Part shown: one piece after another, positions 52,681 to 62,629 of the stretch
How positions within the stretch are numbered: the stretch's first letter is position 1
How the letters are laid out: every line of letters begins with the position of its first letter
Assembly: GCF_006539825.1 (NCBI RefSeq)
Contig: NZ_BJNT01000022.1
Location: 1 to 64,000 of the forward strand
DNA length: 64,000 nucleotides
Origin: Corynebacterium variabile
Lineage (GTDB): Bacteria; Actinomycetota; Actinomycetes; Mycobacteriales; Mycobacteriaceae
Direction of reading: 5' to 3'
The notes under the pieces: model-generated
Seen by the model: the letters and a program-made list of their open reading frames with translations, nothing else
What the model was told of the DNA's origin: nothing
The model's database searches: none
Made by a program: the position numbers and the translations under genes

Positions 52681-52700
52681 CCGGTTTCACGTGAAACCGG
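52681..52700. other. parS: parS centromere site (ParB binding)
   Basis: The 16-mer GGTTTCACGTGAAACC at 52683–52698 has the universal core GTTTCACGTGAAAC and is embedded in a 20-bp perfect palindrome. It lies 4.4 kb from parB. Confidence 0.9.
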
Positions 52701-52758
52701 GGAGTTTCCGGGGTGCAATGACGAGCTCCGCACCGCCACGACATCACATCGCAGCGCC

Positions 52759-52774
52759 CGTTTCACGTGAAACG
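52759..52774. other. parS: parS centromere site (ParB binding)
   Basis: CGTTTCACGTGAAACG is a perfect palindrome containing the parS core. It is 76 bp from the previous site, so the two form a close pair upstream of sigM. Confidence 0.9.
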
Positions 52775-53095
52775 GCCGGCTCTTCGATACCGTCCGGCAC
52801 CGATTCGAACACATATCCCAAACATGTAATTACATCGATAGTATGCGTAGGGCTACACAACTGTAGGTGACAGGACCCTCGCGGACATCCGACGGACCGT
52901 TCGCGACCCCCTCACCACATCACTGCAGGCCAACCAGGCCGCTGTGGACAACTCATCCACAGGGCCGGGCACCCGGAGAACGGTTTCCACCCTGAAGGCG
53001 GGGAATCCCGCTACACTGCGACTCACGGATACTCCACCAGCTTGATCACGAGCACGGGGCGGTGGAGACGGGGATATCACGAGGGGATAGCCACA

Positions 53096-53755
53096 GTGAC
53101 CGCTGTACTTCCGGCACCGATGCCGGCAACTGACCAGACCACCACCGACCACGACGACCTCACCGACGCACAGCTCCTGCAACGTCACTGTGACGGTTGT
53201 CGCCGGGCCTACCGCGTCCTCATCACACGTCATGAACGACTACTGACATGGACTCTCCACCACCTGCGGATAGCACCGGAGCAACACGCCGACATCCTGC
53301 AGGACGCATTACTGAAGGTTCACCGCCAGGCGGCGTCCTTCCGGGGGAACGGGGGAGCGGGGCCCTGGCTGCGCACCATCCTCACCAACACCGCACTGAC
53401 CCACCTCCGCGATGCGGGACGCCGCCGCGAGGACGTCGACGGTGGGGCCGACGGACTGCTCGACCGACTCCGCCACACCCCGGACCCCCGTGTCGTGGAC
53501 GCCGCCCGCACCGTCCAACGTCTCGTCCTCATCGAGGCGGTCAACAACCTGCACCCGGGACTGCGGGAAGCTGTCGTGCTCTCCGATCTGCACGGCCTGT
53601 CGATGGAGGACGTGTCGTCCCGGACCGGTGTCCCGGTCGGCACCGTGAAGTCACGCCTCAGCCGTGCGCGCCGCCAGTTGCGTGCCCATCTCACCACCGC
53701 CGGGCTGGTTCCGACCGTCCGTAGTACGCCGTCAGCGGACACGGTCACGCTCTGA
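53096..53755 (+). CDS. sigM: ECF RNA polymerase sigma factor SigM
   Basis: A 219-residue ECF sigma factor. Region 2 is at about residues 25–95 ([29 protein letters not shown] … [20 protein letters not shown]). Region 4 is at about 140–195 ([51 protein letters not shown]). Position between murJ and trxB identifies SigM, which in C. glutamicum controls disulfide-stress genes including trxB and trxC. No anti-sigma gene (RsmA) follows, unlike in M. tuberculosis. The GTG start has GAGGGGA 9 nt upstream; an ATG at 53120 is possible. Confidence 0.92.
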   Translation: MTAVLPAPMPATDQTTTDHDDLTDAQLLQRHCDGCRRAYRVLITRHERLLTWTLHHLRIAPEQHADILQDALLKVHRQAASFRGNGGAGPWLRTILTNTALTHLRDAGRRREDVDGGADGLLDRLRHTPDPRVVDAARTVQRLVLIEAVNNLHPGLREAVVLSDLHGLSMEDVSSRTGVPVGTVKSRLSRARRQLRAHLTTAGLVPTVRSTPSADTVTL

Positions 53756-53781
53756 CTCCCCGGGGTCTAAGATCGGACCTC

Positions 53782-54717
53782 ATGAGCGAGCAGAACCCCA
53801 CCCTCCACGACGTCATCATCATCGGCTCCGGCCCCGCCGGCTACACCGCCGCCGTCTACGCGGCCCGCGCCGAACTCAAGCCCCTCGTCTTCGAGGGCAT
53901 GGACTTCGGCGGCCTGCTGATGCAGACCACCGAGGTGGAGAACTTCCCGGGGTTCCCGGCGGGCATCATGGGCCCGGATCTCATGGAGAACATGCGCAAC
54001 CAGGCCGAGCGCTTCGGTGCCGACCTGCGTATGGAGGATGTCGTTCGCGTCGAGCTCGACGGTGACGTCAAGAAGGTCTTCACCGAGGACGAGGAGTTCC
54101 ACGCGAAGTCCGTCATCCTCGTCACCGGCGCCGCTCCGCGCTACCTCGGCGTCCCCGGTGAGGAGGAACTGCTCGGCCACGGTGTCTCCGCCTGCGCCAC
54201 CTGCGACGGCTTCTTCTTCAAGGGCAAGCAGATCGCCGTCATCGGCGGTGGTGACTCCGCCATGGAGGAGGCCGACTTCCTCACCAAGTTCGGCGAGAAG
54301 GTCACCCTGATCCACCGCCGCAATGAGTTCCGGGCGTCCGCGATCATGGAGGAGCGGGCCCGCAACAACCCGAAGATCGACATGATCATGAACGCCACCG
54401 TCGACGAGGTGCTGGGAGAGGGGACCGTCCAGGCCCTCAGGCTCCGGGACACCGTCACCGGTGAGACCCGTGAGATCCCGATGGACGCCATGTTCGTCGC
54501 CATCGGCCACGACCCGCGCACCACGGTGTTCGAGGGCCAGGTCGAGCTCCAGGACAACGGCTACGTCAAGGTCGCGGAGCCCTCCACCGCCACCTCGCTG
54601 CCGGGCGTCTTCGCCGCCGGCGACCTGGTGGACCACCACTACCAGCAGGCCATCACCGCGGCCGGTTCCGGCTGCCGTGCCGCGCTCGATGCGGAAGCCT
54701 ACCTCGCCGCACTCTGA
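53782..54717 (+). CDS. trxB: Thioredoxin-disulfide reductase
   Basis: A 311-residue flavoenzyme that transfers electrons from NADPH to thioredoxin. The FAD motif is [10 protein letters not shown], the redox-active site is CATC (Cys138, Cys141), the NADPH motif is GGGDSAMEE (155–163), and the second FAD motif is [16 protein letters not shown] at 53768–53773 lies 8 nt before the ATG, so it probably has its own leaderless promoter in addition to read-through from sigM. It is followed by trxC. Confidence 0.97.
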   Translation: MSEQNPTLHDVIIIGSGPAGYTAAVYAARAELKPLVFEGMDFGGLLMQTTEVENFPGFPAGIMGPDLMENMRNQAERFGADLRMEDVVRVELDGDVKKVFTEDEEFHAKSVILVTGAAPRYLGVPGEEELLGHGVSACATCDGFFFKGKQIAVIGGGDSAMEEADFLTKFGEKVTLIHRRNEFRASAIMEERARNNPKIDMIMNATVDEVLGEGTVQALRLRDTVTGETREIPMDAMFVAIGHDPRTTVFEGQVELQDNGYVKVAEPSTATSLPGVFAAGDLVDHHYQQAITAAGSGCRAALDAEAYLAAL

Positions 54718-54824
54718 CGCTGCCGTCGGTTCCCCCGGTGACCGCGTCAATGCCCGGATAGCACCCTTTCCCGGGTATCCTCGGGGTATCGTCTGTCACT
54801 CCCACAACCCCAGGAGGATCTCCC

Positions 54825-55148
54825 ATGACAGAAGCCGTCACCGTCACCCAGGACTCGTTCCGTTCGTCCGTCATCGACGCTGATCAGCCGGTCATCGTCG
54901 ACTTCTGGGCCAGCTGGTGCGGGCCCTGCAAGCAGATGGAGCCGGTCCTCCGGGACATTGCCGAGGAGTATGACGGACGGGCCACGGTGGCCAAGGTCAA
55001 CGTGGAAGAGGAGCGACTTCTCGCCTCGATGTACCAGATCATGTCCATCCCGGCACTGCTCGTCTTCAACGAGGGCAAGAAGGTCGCGGAGTTCCACGGT
55101 AAGCAGTCGAAGGCGCAGCTCACCGACGCGCTCGACTCCCTGGTCTGA
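54825..55148 (+). CDS. trxC: Thioredoxin
   Basis: A 107-residue thioredoxin with the active site FWASWCGPCK (Cys32, Cys35) and the cis-Pro loop SIPALLVF. It is the direct partner of the upstream TrxB. The start has a strong AGGAGG Shine-Dalgarno. Confidence 0.97.
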   Translation: MTEAVTVTQDSFRSSVIDADQPVIVDFWASWCGPCKQMEPVLRDIAEEYDGRATVAKVNVEEERLLASMYQIMSIPALLVFNEGKKVAEFHGKQSKAQLTDALDSLV

Positions 55149-55167
55149 GCGGCAGGATATCGCAGCA

Positions 55168-56358
55168 GTGTACGACGAAGTGTACAAACTGGGTGACCGC
55201 GGCCCCCGGGTCGCCGAGGTCCGGGGCACTCTGGCGCGCCTGGGGTTCATCGACGGGTTCGCCGGTGACGCCACCGGTGAGGCGAACCAGCGGTGGCGCC
55301 CCGAGGACGAGACCTTCGACGAGGGGCTGGACTCTGCCCTCCGCGGCTTCCAGCAGCACCGGGGCATCATCGCGGACGGCCACATCACCGAAGGCACTCT
55401 CCGGGCACTGCGCGAGGCGTCCTACTCGCTGGGTGCCCGCGTCCTGTCCCTGCAGGGCCCCGGCCACTACCTGGTCGGCGACGATGTGGCCGAACTCCAG
55501 GGACACCTTCATGACCTGGGTTTCTTCACCTCCCGGATTGACGGCCACTTCGGCCCGATGACCCACGATGCGGTGGCGGCCTACCAGCTCAACGCCGGGC
55601 TGAACCCTGACGGTATCGTCGGCCCGGCGACGCTGCGCGCACTGTCCTACCTGGGTCGCCGCATCACCGGTGGATCACCCCAGGCTATCCGGGAGCGCGA
55701 GCAGATCCGTGCCGCCGGCCCCCAGCTCACCGGCAAGCGGGTCGTCCTCGACCCCGGCTTCGGCGGCAGCGACACCGGCAGCATCGTCCGCGGCCCCTAC
55801 GGGGACATCGCGGAGGAGGAGATCCTCTGGGACCTCGCGACCCGCACGGAGGGACGCATGATCGCCGCGGGCATGGAGACCATCCTCTCCCGGCCGCGGA
55901 CCGACAACCCGTCGAACCTGGAGCGCACGTCGATGGCCAACGCCTTCGGCGCTGACCTCATGATCTCACTGCGCTGTGACTGGTACCCCAATGACAAGGC
56001 CAGCGGCGCGGCGACGTTCTACTACGGCTCGGAGGCCGGGGCGTCCTCGATGACCGGCGAGCGCCTGGCAGGCATCATCCAGCGTGAGGTGACCGCGCGT
56101 ACCGCACTGGGCGACAACCGCCCCCACGGTCGCACCTGGGACGTACTGCGCACGACGAAGATGCCGACCGTCCAGCTGGATGCCGGGTACATCACCAACC
56201 CCGGTGACGTCGCCCAGCTGACCAACCCGGACACCCGCGACGCGATCGCCGAGGCCATCGTCGTCGCCGTCAAGCGGCTCTACATGTTCGACAAGGACGT
56301 CGCGGAGACCGGCCAGTACTCCTTCTCCGAGCTGCTGGCCGAGGAAGGGCGCCTCTAG
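55168..56358 (+). CDS. cwlM: CwlM-type N-acetylmuramoyl-L-alanine amidase homologue (probable pseudoenzyme)
   Basis: A 396-residue protein with two peptidoglycan-binding domains (about 8–80 and 100–160; FGPMTHDAVAAYQLNAGLNPDGIVGPATLRAL) and an Amidase_3 domain (about 190–375). No signal peptide is seen, so it is cytoplasmic, as in mycobacteria, where phosphorylated CwlM activates MurA. Zinc-ligand positions are altered: DPGHGG is DPGFGG (Phe198), and the S-(I/L)-H-x-N motif is SLRCD (Arg269), while the Glu in EEEILWD is kept. The amidase is therefore probably inactive. The start is GTG at 55168, just after trxC, with AGGAT upstream. Confidence 0.9.
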   Translation: MYDEVYKLGDRGPRVAEVRGTLARLGFIDGFAGDATGEANQRWRPEDETFDEGLDSALRGFQQHRGIIADGHITEGTLRALREASYSLGARVLSLQGPGHYLVGDDVAELQGHLHDLGFFTSRIDGHFGPMTHDAVAAYQLNAGLNPDGIVGPATLRALSYLGRRITGGSPQAIREREQIRAAGPQLTGKRVVLDPGFGGSDTGSIVRGPYGDIAEEEILWDLATRTEGRMIAAGMETILSRPRTDNPSNLERTSMANAFGADLMISLRCDWYPNDKASGAATFYYGSEAGASSMTGERLAGIIQREVTARTALGDNRPHGRTWDVLRTTKMPTVQLDAGYITNPGDVAQLTNPDTRDAIAEAIVVAVKRLYMFDKDVAETGQYSFSELLAEEGRL

Positions 56359-57059
56359 CGTCCACCACCGAGCACCGTGGACAGGGGACCTCGGTCATTG
56401 AGCGTCTCATGGGCGTCCTCCCCGAAGGCGGAGAACAGGTTGGACCCGGCGTTGAGGTCCTTGCGGTACCGGGGGAAGCGTCGGTGGGGGCCGATGACGT
56501 AGAACCCCTCCTGCTCGAGGATGTCCGCCGAGAGCACCGGGGCAGCTTCCAACGCGTCATCCGCGCCCTCGGGACGCTCCTCCCAGCCGTGGTAGCCCTC
56601 CGGGATGTACATGTCCATGGCCTCGCCCGAGTCATTGCGTCCGAAGGCCTCCACGGCCTTCACCCCGCGGCGTTCGGCCTCGGTGAGGACCGTCTCGATG
56701 AGACTGTGCTCCAGGTAGAGGCCCATGTAGGGCTGGTCGACGAAGACGGTGGAGATGAGCACCGCATCGGAGGACGCCGGTCCCGAGGGAAGCGCGGCAG
56801 CACCCGGGAAGTACCCCGAGGGTGCGAAGAAGACGGTGGCGGCGGGACGCTCCACCGAGCCGGCGTCCCCGGTGGCGACATAGGCCGTGTAGCCGCAGAT
56901 GCCCCACCGGTAGAGGACGGACTGCATCCACATCTGCTTGTCGAACTCCGGGTCGTCCGGGTGGGTTCCGGCCGGCAGCTCCCAGAAGATGCTGCGGGAC
57001 GCCTGCTCCTCGAGCTGCGCGCCCCCGTCATGGCTCACTGCGCTGTACCTGATATCCAC
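56355..57059 (-). CDS. GNAT-like acetyltransferase (Rv3916c-type)
   Basis: A 234-residue protein conserved between cwlM and parB in Mycobacteriales. The segment VLISTVFVDQPYMGLYLEHSLIETVLTEAERRGVKAVEAFGR resembles the acetyl-CoA-binding core of GNAT enzymes (strand 4, loop, helix 3, strand 5), although the usual Q/RxxGxG/A loop is not exact. The GTG start has GAGGAG 6 nt upstream. Its stop overlaps the cwlM stop in convergent orientation. Confidence 0.75.
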   Translation of the reverse strand: MDIRYSAVSHDGGAQLEEQASRSIFWELPAGTHPDDPEFDKQMWMQSVLYRWGICGYTAYVATGDAGSVERPAATVFFAPSGYFPGAAALPSGPASSDAVLISTVFVDQPYMGLYLEHSLIETVLTEAERRGVKAVEAFGRNDSGEAMDMYIPEGYHGWEERPEGADDALEAAPVLSADILEQEGFYVIGPHRRFPRYRKDLNAGSNLFSAFGEDAHETLNDRGPLSTVLGGGR

Positions 57060-57108
57060 CCATACTCCTCGCCGACCGTCCGATTCAGCCGAAGTCTACC
57101 GTCTGGGA

Positions 57109-58290
57109 CTAGTCCCGGGGCAGCTTCAGCAGGTCAGTGATCCTTTCGAAGTCGTCAGAGTCACCGAACTCGACCACGATCTTCCCCTTCTTCGCGCCCA
57201 TCTGCACGGTGACGCGGGTGTCGAGCGCGTCGGCCGCGGAGGTGGCCCATTCGCGCACTGCCTCGGGCTGCTCACGGGGCTCGCGCTTCTTCGGCTTCTC
57301 CTCGGCCCCGTCACCACGGTTGAGCAGCACCACGGCCTCCTCGGTGGCGCGGACGCTGAGCCCCTCAGCGACGATCCTGCCGGCGAGGGCCTCCTGCGCC
57401 TCCACCCCGGCCTTCACGCCGAGAATGGCGCGCGCGTGGCCGGCGCTGAGGACGCCGGCGGCGACCTTGCGCTGCACCGGGACCGGCAGCTGGAGCAGAC
57501 GGATCATGTTGGTGATCAGCGGTCGGGACCGCCCGATCCGGCGGGCCAGTTCGGCCTGGGAGACGTCGAACTCCTCCAGCAACTGCTGGTAGGCGCTCGC
57601 CTCCTCCAACGGGTTGAGCTGGACGCGGTGGATGTTCTCCAGCAGAGCGTCCCGCAGCATGTCCTGGTCGTCGGTCTCCCTCACGATGGCGGGGATGACC
57701 TCCAGGCCGGCGAGCTCGGTGGCGCGCAGACGACGCTCACCCATGATGAGCTCGAAGGCGACCTCGGAGCCCTGGGGGAGGGGGCGGACGACAATCGGCT
57801 GCAGAAGTCCGAACTCGCGGATGGAGTGGACCAGTTCGCCGAGCGCCTCCTCCTCGAAGACCTGGCGCGGGTTCTTCGGGTTGGTCCGGATATCCGTCAG
57901 CGGGATCTCGCGGTAGGTCGCACCGAACTCGTTGACGGCGTCCGTGTCCGCGGTGACGGCGGCATCAGCCGTCGCAGTCTCGGCAGCCTGGGCGGCGTCC
58001 ACGACAGCCTTCTCGACCTCGGGGGACCCGGCGGTTGTCACCGCCGTGGATACCGGGGCGTCCCGGGTGACGCCGAGGGCGCCGAGCGCGCCGCCGGCGG
58101 CGGCCTTCTCCGACATCGTGGACCGCGTGGACGGCCCGAGGATCACGTCGGCGGCACTGTCGCCGAGTCGCGGACCTGACGGTGCGGTGGGGATCAGTGC
58201 GGAGAGGCCACGTCCGAGGCCACCACGGTGGGTGTCCATCTTCGGCAGCTGCGGGTGTGCAGGCTTCTTCGTCTTCTTCTTGTCGGTCAT
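57109..58290 (-). CDS. parB: Chromosome partitioning protein ParB
   Basis: A 393-residue ParB. The N-terminal region has an Arg/Gly motif ([15 protein letters not shown]) that activates ParA. A disordered stretch follows, then the ParB/Srx CTPase domain (about 130–230: [43 protein letters not shown] … [14 protein letters not shown]). A helix-turn-helix binds parS ([28 protein letters not shown]), and a C-terminal dimer domain ends it. Its ATG overlaps the parA stop by 4 nt. Four parS sites are in the window. Confidence 0.97.
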   Translation of the reverse strand: MTDKKKTKKPAHPQLPKMDTHRGGLGRGLSALIPTAPSGPRLGDSAADVILGPSTRSTMSEKAAAGGALGALGVTRDAPVSTAVTTAGSPEVEKAVVDAAQAAETATADAAVTADTDAVNEFGATYREIPLTDIRTNPKNPRQVFEEEALGELVHSIREFGLLQPIVVRPLPQGSEVAFELIMGERRLRATELAGLEVIPAIVRETDDQDMLRDALLENIHRVQLNPLEEASAYQQLLEEFDVSQAELARRIGRSRPLITNMIRLLQLPVPVQRKVAAGVLSAGHARAILGVKAGVEAQEALAGRIVAEGLSVRATEEAVVLLNRGDGAEEKPKKREPREQPEAVREWATSAADALDTRVTVQMGAKKGKIVVEFGDSDDFERITDLLKLPRD

Positions 58291-59231
58291 GACCGCTCAG
58301 CCTCCAGTCGCAGCTCCGGCGCCACGCCGATCGGCGCGGTGCTTTCCGTAGGAAGATAGTCACCCCGGGCCGCGAACTCCACCGCGGCGTCGAAGTAGGC
58401 CATCGCACCACGGGATCCCGGGTCATACTGCAGCACCGTCTGGCCGTAGCCCGGCGCCTCGGAGACTTTCACACTGCGGGGGATGAGGTTGTCCAGGACC
58501 ACGGACCCGAAGTGGGTCCTGACCTCGTCAGCGACCTGCTCGGCGAGCTTGGTGCGCGCATCGTACATGGTCAACAGCACGGCAGAGACGTGGATCTGCG
58601 GGTTGAGGTGCATCCGGATCATGTTGATGTTGCTCAGCAGCTGTCCCACACCCTCCAGCGCGTAGTACTCGCACTGGATGGGGATGAGCACCTCGGTGGC
58701 GGTGTTCATCGCGTTGATGGTGAGCAGACCGAGGGACGGCGGACAGTCGATGAAGACGTAGTCGAAGCCGTGCTCCTCGAGGAAGTCCTCGTTGAGGGCG
58801 TCATGCAGCCGGTACTCGCGACGCACCATGGAGACCAGTTCAATCTCGGCACCGGCGAGGTCGATCGTGGCCGGGATGCAGTAGAGGTTGGGGTTGGCCT
58901 CGCTCTGCTGGATCGTCTCCTCTGCCTTGTTCTGCCCGATGAGCAGTTCGTAGCTGGACGGGGTGCCCATCCGGTGCTCGGCACTGCAGGCGGTGGAGGC
59001 GTTGCCCTGGGGATCGAGATCGACCACGAGCACCTTCATCCCGTGCAGGGCGAGGGTCCAGGCGAAGTTCACGGTCGAGGTGGTCTTGCCGACGCCACCC
59101 TTCTGGTTCGACACCGTGATGAGGCGGGTGCGCTCAGGCCGGGGGAGGGACAGCTTCGAGGGATTCCGGATGATCGATGCACGGCGTGCAGCCTCGGCGA
59201 TCGGGGTCTCGTCCCACTCAACTGGACTCAT
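58287..59231 (-). CDS. parA: Chromosome partitioning ATPase ParA
   Basis: A 314-residue Walker-type ATPase. The deviant Walker A is [16 protein letters not shown] with the signature lysine, Walker A' is [14 protein letters not shown], and Walker B is [13 protein letters not shown]. It forms ATP dimers on the nucleoid that pull ParB–parS complexes. The start at 59231 ([18 protein letters not shown]) is preferred over an upstream ATG in the same frame because the longer leader has no similarity to ParA. Two parS sites lie upstream. Confidence 0.97.
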   Translation of the reverse strand: MSPVEWDETPIAEAARRASIIRNPSKLSLPRPERTRLITVSNQKGGVGKTTSTVNFAWTLALHGMKVLVVDLDPQGNASTACSAEHRMGTPSSYELLIGQNKAEETIQQSEANPNLYCIPATIDLAGAEIELVSMVRREYRLHDALNEDFLEEHGFDYVFIDCPPSLGLLTINAMNTATEVLIPIQCEYYALEGVGQLLSNINMIRMHLNPQIHVSAVLLTMYDARTKLAEQVADEVRTHFGSVVLDNLIPRSVKVSEAPGYGQTVLQYDPGSRGAMAYFDAAVEFAARGDYLPTESTAPIGVAPELRLEAERS

Positions 59232-59281
59232 GGAGTTCCTATCTCTTACGTCTGCGTCGCGTCTGCTGCCCACCGGCGACG

Positions 59282-59297
59282 TGTTTCACGTGAAACA
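59282..59297. other. parS: parS centromere site (exact consensus)
   Basis: TGTTTCACGTGAAACA is identical to the classical parS consensus. It lies 51 bp upstream of the parA start. Confidence 0.95.
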
Positions 59298-59393
59298 AGG
59301 GCAGCGGTCCCCTCGGTTACCGCCACCAGCCTAGTCCGCCTCCGTCGCAGCGACAACGGCGGACAGGGCCGACCGTCCCACGACATCCCCCGC

Positions 59394-59409
59394 CGTTTCA
59401 CGTGAAACG
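59394..59409. other. parS: parS centromere site
   Basis: CGTTTCACGTGAAACG, extended by one pair on each side (59393–59410). It lies between parA and rsmG, 112 bp from the consensus site. Confidence 0.92.
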
Positions 59410-59435
59410 GGTGAGCAGACCGGTCGGCCCCCCAG

Positions 59436-60092
59436 TCAGCGCAGTCGCTCGACCTCGGCGACAAATGTCGGCTGGTCGAGGACGCCGTCACCCACGGTGA
59501 GGACGCGCCCTTCGGCACCGCCGGCCTTGCGGATCTCCACCGCGTCCCGCTGGAACTCCTCGGCGACGCTGGAGCCCTTGAGGGCGCGGACGAACCCGCC
59601 CTTGCGTGCCAACGGCAGGGACCATCCCATGAGACGGCCCACCGGGGCCACGGCGCGGGAGGTGACCACGTCCGCACCGCCGACCGCCGTGACGATGGAC
59701 TTCTCCTCGGCACGCCCCCGGTGCACCTCGACATTATCCAGTCCCAGATCCTCCACGACCTCACTGAGGAAGGTCGCCCGACGCAGCAGCGGCTCGACAA
59801 GCTGGACGCGCAGATCCGGACGCGCGATGGCCAGCGGGATGCCGGGCAGGCCTGCACCGGATCCGATGTCCACCACGCGCGCACCCTCGTCGATGACCTC
59901 ACCGATCACCGCGCTGTTGAGGATGTGGCGGTCCCAGAGCCGGTCGACCTCGCGGGGCCCGATGAGCCCCCGGACCACCCCGGCGTCCGCCAGCCAGCCG
60001 GCGTAGCGCACGGCGAGGTCGAGGCGGTCGCCGAAGATGCGGGCGGCGGCCTCAGGGGCGTCGGGGGGAGTGGGAGAGGAAGGCTCAGTCAC
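59436..60092 (-). CDS. rsmG: 16S rRNA (guanine-527-N7)-methyltransferase RsmG
   Basis: A 218-residue RsmG (GidB) that methylates G527 of 16S rRNA; loss gives low-level streptomycin resistance. The SAM site is [22 protein letters not shown], and the family motif [17 protein letters not shown] precedes it. The GTG start at 60092 is chosen because TAGGAT (60105–60100) lies 7 nt upstream (leaderless); an ATG at 60101 would add three residues and destroy that spacing. No jag/khpB gene separates it from yidC. Confidence 0.94.
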   Translation of the reverse strand: MTEPSSPTPPDAPEAAARIFGDRLDLAVRYAGWLADAGVVRGLIGPREVDRLWDRHILNSAVIGEVIDEGARVVDIGSGAGLPGIPLAIARPDLRVQLVEPLLRRATFLSEVVEDLGLDNVEVHRGRAEEKSIVTAVGGADVVTSRAVAPVGRLMGWSLPLARKGGFVRALKGSSVAEEFQRDAVEIRKAGGAEGRVLTVGDGVLDQPTFVAEVERLR

Positions 60093-60189
60093 GCCGTCCA
60101 TCCTAGCCGGTGCCCCCTCCGGACAGACGACACCCCCGGCGGCGACCTGGGTGTGGTCGCCGGCCGGGGGTGCCGGTGCGGTGGGGGAA

Positions 60190-61464
60190 CTACCGCTGCT
60201 CGTCGCGGTACTGCCTGAGCACCGCGAGACGCTTCTGCTTCTTCGCCCGCTTCTTCGTCGCCGGGTCCTTCAGCTGGGTCTCGATCTCGTCGATCGTGGC
60301 GTCCAACTTCTCTGGACTCATGGCGGCAGCCTCGGAGCGGTAGGTCTTCACCTGCTCCTCGGACAGCGGCGGGCCGGCCGGGGACTCCTGGGACTCTGCT
60401 CCGGTGAAGGGGTTCGCCGGCGTGGCACTCTTGGCGTCCTTGGCGCCCTTCTCATCCTCGGTGTGCTCGAGAACAACGGTGGAGGTCGCCTGGGCCTGGC
60501 CGTCATCCTTGGGTTTCTTGCCGGGCTTCGGGGCGTTGGTCCGCTTCGCGGCGAGCTTGGCCTCCTTCTCCTCGGCCTCCTCGCGGTCCATCTTGCGGTA
60601 GACGAGAACCTGCTGGACGAAGGTCCAGGAGGTGTTGGTCAGCATGTAGACCGCAAGGCCGACGTGCCAGAAGTAGGCACCGACCAGGGACAGCACCGGC
60701 ATGACCCAGACCATGAGCTTCTGCATCATGGCCATCTGGTTCTCCATCATGTCCTGCTGAGGAGTGGTGGCGCCCTTTTTCTTCGACTTCGCCTGCTCTG
60801 CCTTCCTCCTGGCCTGGCGGACCAGCGAGTGCTTCGCGTTGAAGTGCATGATGACCGCGGCGACGAGCATCATCGGGATGACCACGAAAGCGATGTTCGC
60901 ACGGGTGAAGTCGACCGAACCGTCATCGGTGAAGGCGCCGAAGGAATCCGTCGGCATGGAGATGTAGGAGGACAGCGGAGCCCCGAAGAGACGGGCGTCC
61001 AGGAAGGACTGGACCTCGTCGATGCCGAAACCGTAGTTCGCGGTGTTACGGGTCTCCTCGATGGACATCCCCAGCTGACCGGTGCCGGTACCGGTGCGGT
61101 TGAAGGACCGCAGCACGTGGAACAGACCGATGAAGATCGGGATCTGGACCAGCATCGGCAGACAGGAGGCGAGCGGGTTGACGCCCATCTCCTTCTGCAG
61201 CTTGCGCATCTCCAGGGCCTGCTGCTGCTGGTCCTTGGCGTATTTGCGCTTGATCTCCTGCATCCGCGGCTGCATCTCCTGCATCTTGCGGCCGGAGCGG
61301 AGCTGCTTGATCATCGGCCTCAGCAGCAGCAGACGCAGCGTGACCACCAGGAAGATGATCGACAGCGCCCACGTGATGCCGGAGTCCGGGTCGAGGATGA
61401 GGCCCCAGGCCTTATGCCAGAACCAGAGCACCCATGAGATGGGGTAGTAGATGAAATTGAGCAC
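60190..61464 (-). CDS. yidC: Membrane protein insertase YidC
   Basis: A 424-residue YidC/Oxa1 insertase of Gram-positive type. The hydrophobic N-terminus ([20 protein letters not shown]) precedes the conserved five-helix core with the hydrophilic groove arginine in [22 protein letters not shown], then [24 protein letters not shown] long charged C-terminal tail (about 290–424, Lys/Glu-rich, ending [23 protein letters not shown]) probably contacts ribosomes. Its ATG follows the yidD stop by 72 nt. Confidence 0.96.
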   Translation of the reverse strand: MLNFIYYPISWVLWFWHKAWGLILDPDSGITWALSIIFLVVTLRLLLLRPMIKQLRSGRKMQEMQPRMQEIKRKYAKDQQQQALEMRKLQKEMGVNPLASCLPMLVQIPIFIGLFHVLRSFNRTGTGTGQLGMSIEETRNTANYGFGIDEVQSFLDARLFGAPLSSYISMPTDSFGAFTDDGSVDFTRANIAFVVIPMMLVAAVIMHFNAKHSLVRQARRKAEQAKSKKKGATTPQQDMMENQMAMMQKLMVWVMPVLSLVGAYFWHVGLAVYMLTNTSWTFVQQVLVYRKMDREEAEEKEAKLAAKRTNAPKPGKKPKDDGQAQATSTVVLEHTEDEKGAKDAKSATPANPFTGAESQESPAGPPLSEEQVKTYRSEAAAMSPEKLDATIDEIETQLKDPATKKRAKKQKRLAVLRQYRDEQR

Positions 61465-61536
61465 TGCTTGTGGACTCTCCTTGCGTGGACGAGCTGGTTG
61501 TCTGCGGACGCCGGAAGTGCGGCGGAAGGTGTGGTG

Positions 61537-61854
61537 CTACCGCCGGTGACGCCGACTCCCCGCAGGCGGGACGGGGTCCCATCCGCCGGGGTGCCAGGGG
61601 CCGCATTTCGCCAGCCGCGCGACGCTCAGGAAGAAACCCCTCACCGCTCCGAACCGGGCGAAGGCGGTGAGGGCGTAGGCGCTGCACGACGGCGTGAAAC
61701 GGCACGACGGCCCCAGTTTAAGGGGTGAAAGGTAGTTCTGGTAACCGAGGATCATCCTCCGTAGGACGCGGGCCCGCCCGGTGGACAGGTCGCCGGGGGC
61801 GGGACCGTCAGCCCGACCGTCAGCCGAGGAGTCGGCGGAGTGCGTGTCGCACAT
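61537..61854 (-). CDS. yidD: Membrane protein insertion efficiency factor YidD
   Basis: A 105-residue YidD. The core MILGYQNYLSPLKLGPSCRFTPSCSAYALTAFARFGAVRGFFLSVARLAKCGPWHPGGWDPVP is unmistakable. The ATG at 61854 has GGAG 4 nt upstream and gives a 33-residue leader that overlaps the rnpA 3' end by 35 nt. An internal ATG at 61755 would give the bare family domain but has no properly spaced Shine-Dalgarno. It lies between rnpA and yidC as in most bacteria. Confidence 0.9.
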   Translation of the reverse strand: MCDTHSADSSADGRADGPAPGDLSTGRARVLRRMILGYQNYLSPLKLGPSCRFTPSCSAYALTAFARFGAVRGFFLSVARLAKCGPWHPGGWDPVPPAGSRRHRR

Positions 61855-62215
61855 CCCGCTCCAGCTCCCCGGAGGTCGCGGTCGCGGCGGCCGGCAGGGC
61901 GCGCAGCACGATCGACAGGTCAGGACGCAGCGTCCCCGCCATCTCCGCGTCATCGAGGACGCGGCCGGCGGTGTGGCGCAGGCGTCGGGAGACGGCATGC
62001 CTGGTGACGGCGTTACCCACCGCCTTGGAGACGACCAGGCCGACGCGCGGTCCCCCCACGGTCACGGGCGCTGCGGACGGTCGTCCGGCGCCGGGCCCCT
62101 CGAACTGCCCCTCATACACGTACACCACCGCAGTGCGACTTCCCTTTTTCCTGCCCCGGCGGACCGTCTCCCCGAACAGGGAGGTGGACCGGAGGCGGTG
62201 TTCTTCAGGAAGCAC
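61820..62215 (-). CDS. rnpA: Ribonuclease P protein component
   Basis: A 131-residue RnpA, the protein subunit that helps the RNA subunit cut 5' leaders from pre-tRNAs. The family start is LPEEHRLRSTSLFGETVRRGRKKGSRT, and the RNR motif region is GNAVTRHAVSRRLRH. It follows rpmH and overlaps yidD. Confidence 0.94.
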   Translation of the reverse strand: MLPEEHRLRSTSLFGETVRRGRKKGSRTAVVYVYEGQFEGPGAGRPSAAPVTVGGPRVGLVVSKAVGNAVTRHAVSRRLRHTAGRVLDDAEMAGTLRPDLSIVLRALPAAATATSGELERDVRHALRRLLG

Positions 62216-62247
62216 TGCGGTGGTGTGACGTCAGTACCGCGCGGTGA

Positions 62248-62391
62248 CTACGCGGTGAGGGACTTGCGGCCCTTGCTGCGGCGCGCGGAGACGATGGCGC
62301 GACCGGCGCGGGTACGCATACGTGTACGGAAGCCGTGCTTGTGGGCACGACGGCGGTTGTTCGGCTGGAAAGTACGCTTGCCCTTGGCCAC
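62248..62391 (-). CDS. rpmH: 50S ribosomal protein L34
   Basis: A 47-residue, very basic protein beginning [20 protein letters not shown] and ending GRKSLTA, which is canonical actinobacterial L34. The start codon is GTG at 62391. It is the first gene of rpmH–rnpA–yidD–yidC, divergent from dnaA across oriC. Confidence 0.97.
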   Translation of the reverse strand: MAKGKRTFQPNNRRRAHKHGFRTRMRTRAGRAIVSARRSKGRKSLTA

Positions 62392-62629
62392 GGTACTCAC
62401 TCCTTATTCTGTCGTCCGCGCTCGACGTGCCAGTGCGGGTGACCGTCCCCGTGTGGGGAGGACGCCGCGTTCCGGTCGCCGACCGCGGTTCATGCGGTCA
62501 TTGTTGGTGTGGCCGACGGCGACGGGGGACCCGTGCAGTGCCGACCGTCCGCCCCAGTGGTTCCGGGCGGGGGAGTATCGGGAACGTCGGACAGGGTCCG
62601 TCGTTCAGTGACACTCAGAGACGATGGCC

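Larger units (their letters stand above)
52488..53095. other. Gene-free 608-bp region with parS sites and DnaA boxes
   Basis: No convincing gene lies between the 62-residue ORF and sigM. The region holds two parS sites (52683 and 52759), one perfect DnaA box TTGTCCACA on the minus strand (52943–52951) with a near-box TCATCCACA at 52953–52961, and the sigM promoter region, where TACACT at 53012–53017 is a candidate −10. A GGGAAT at 53001–53006 resembles an ECF-type −35. Confidence 0.6.

Noticed and set aside
52853..53233. 126-codon minus-strand frame upstream of sigM
   Set aside because: It overlaps the sigM start and the DnaA boxes, has no Shine-Dalgarno and no protein-like features.
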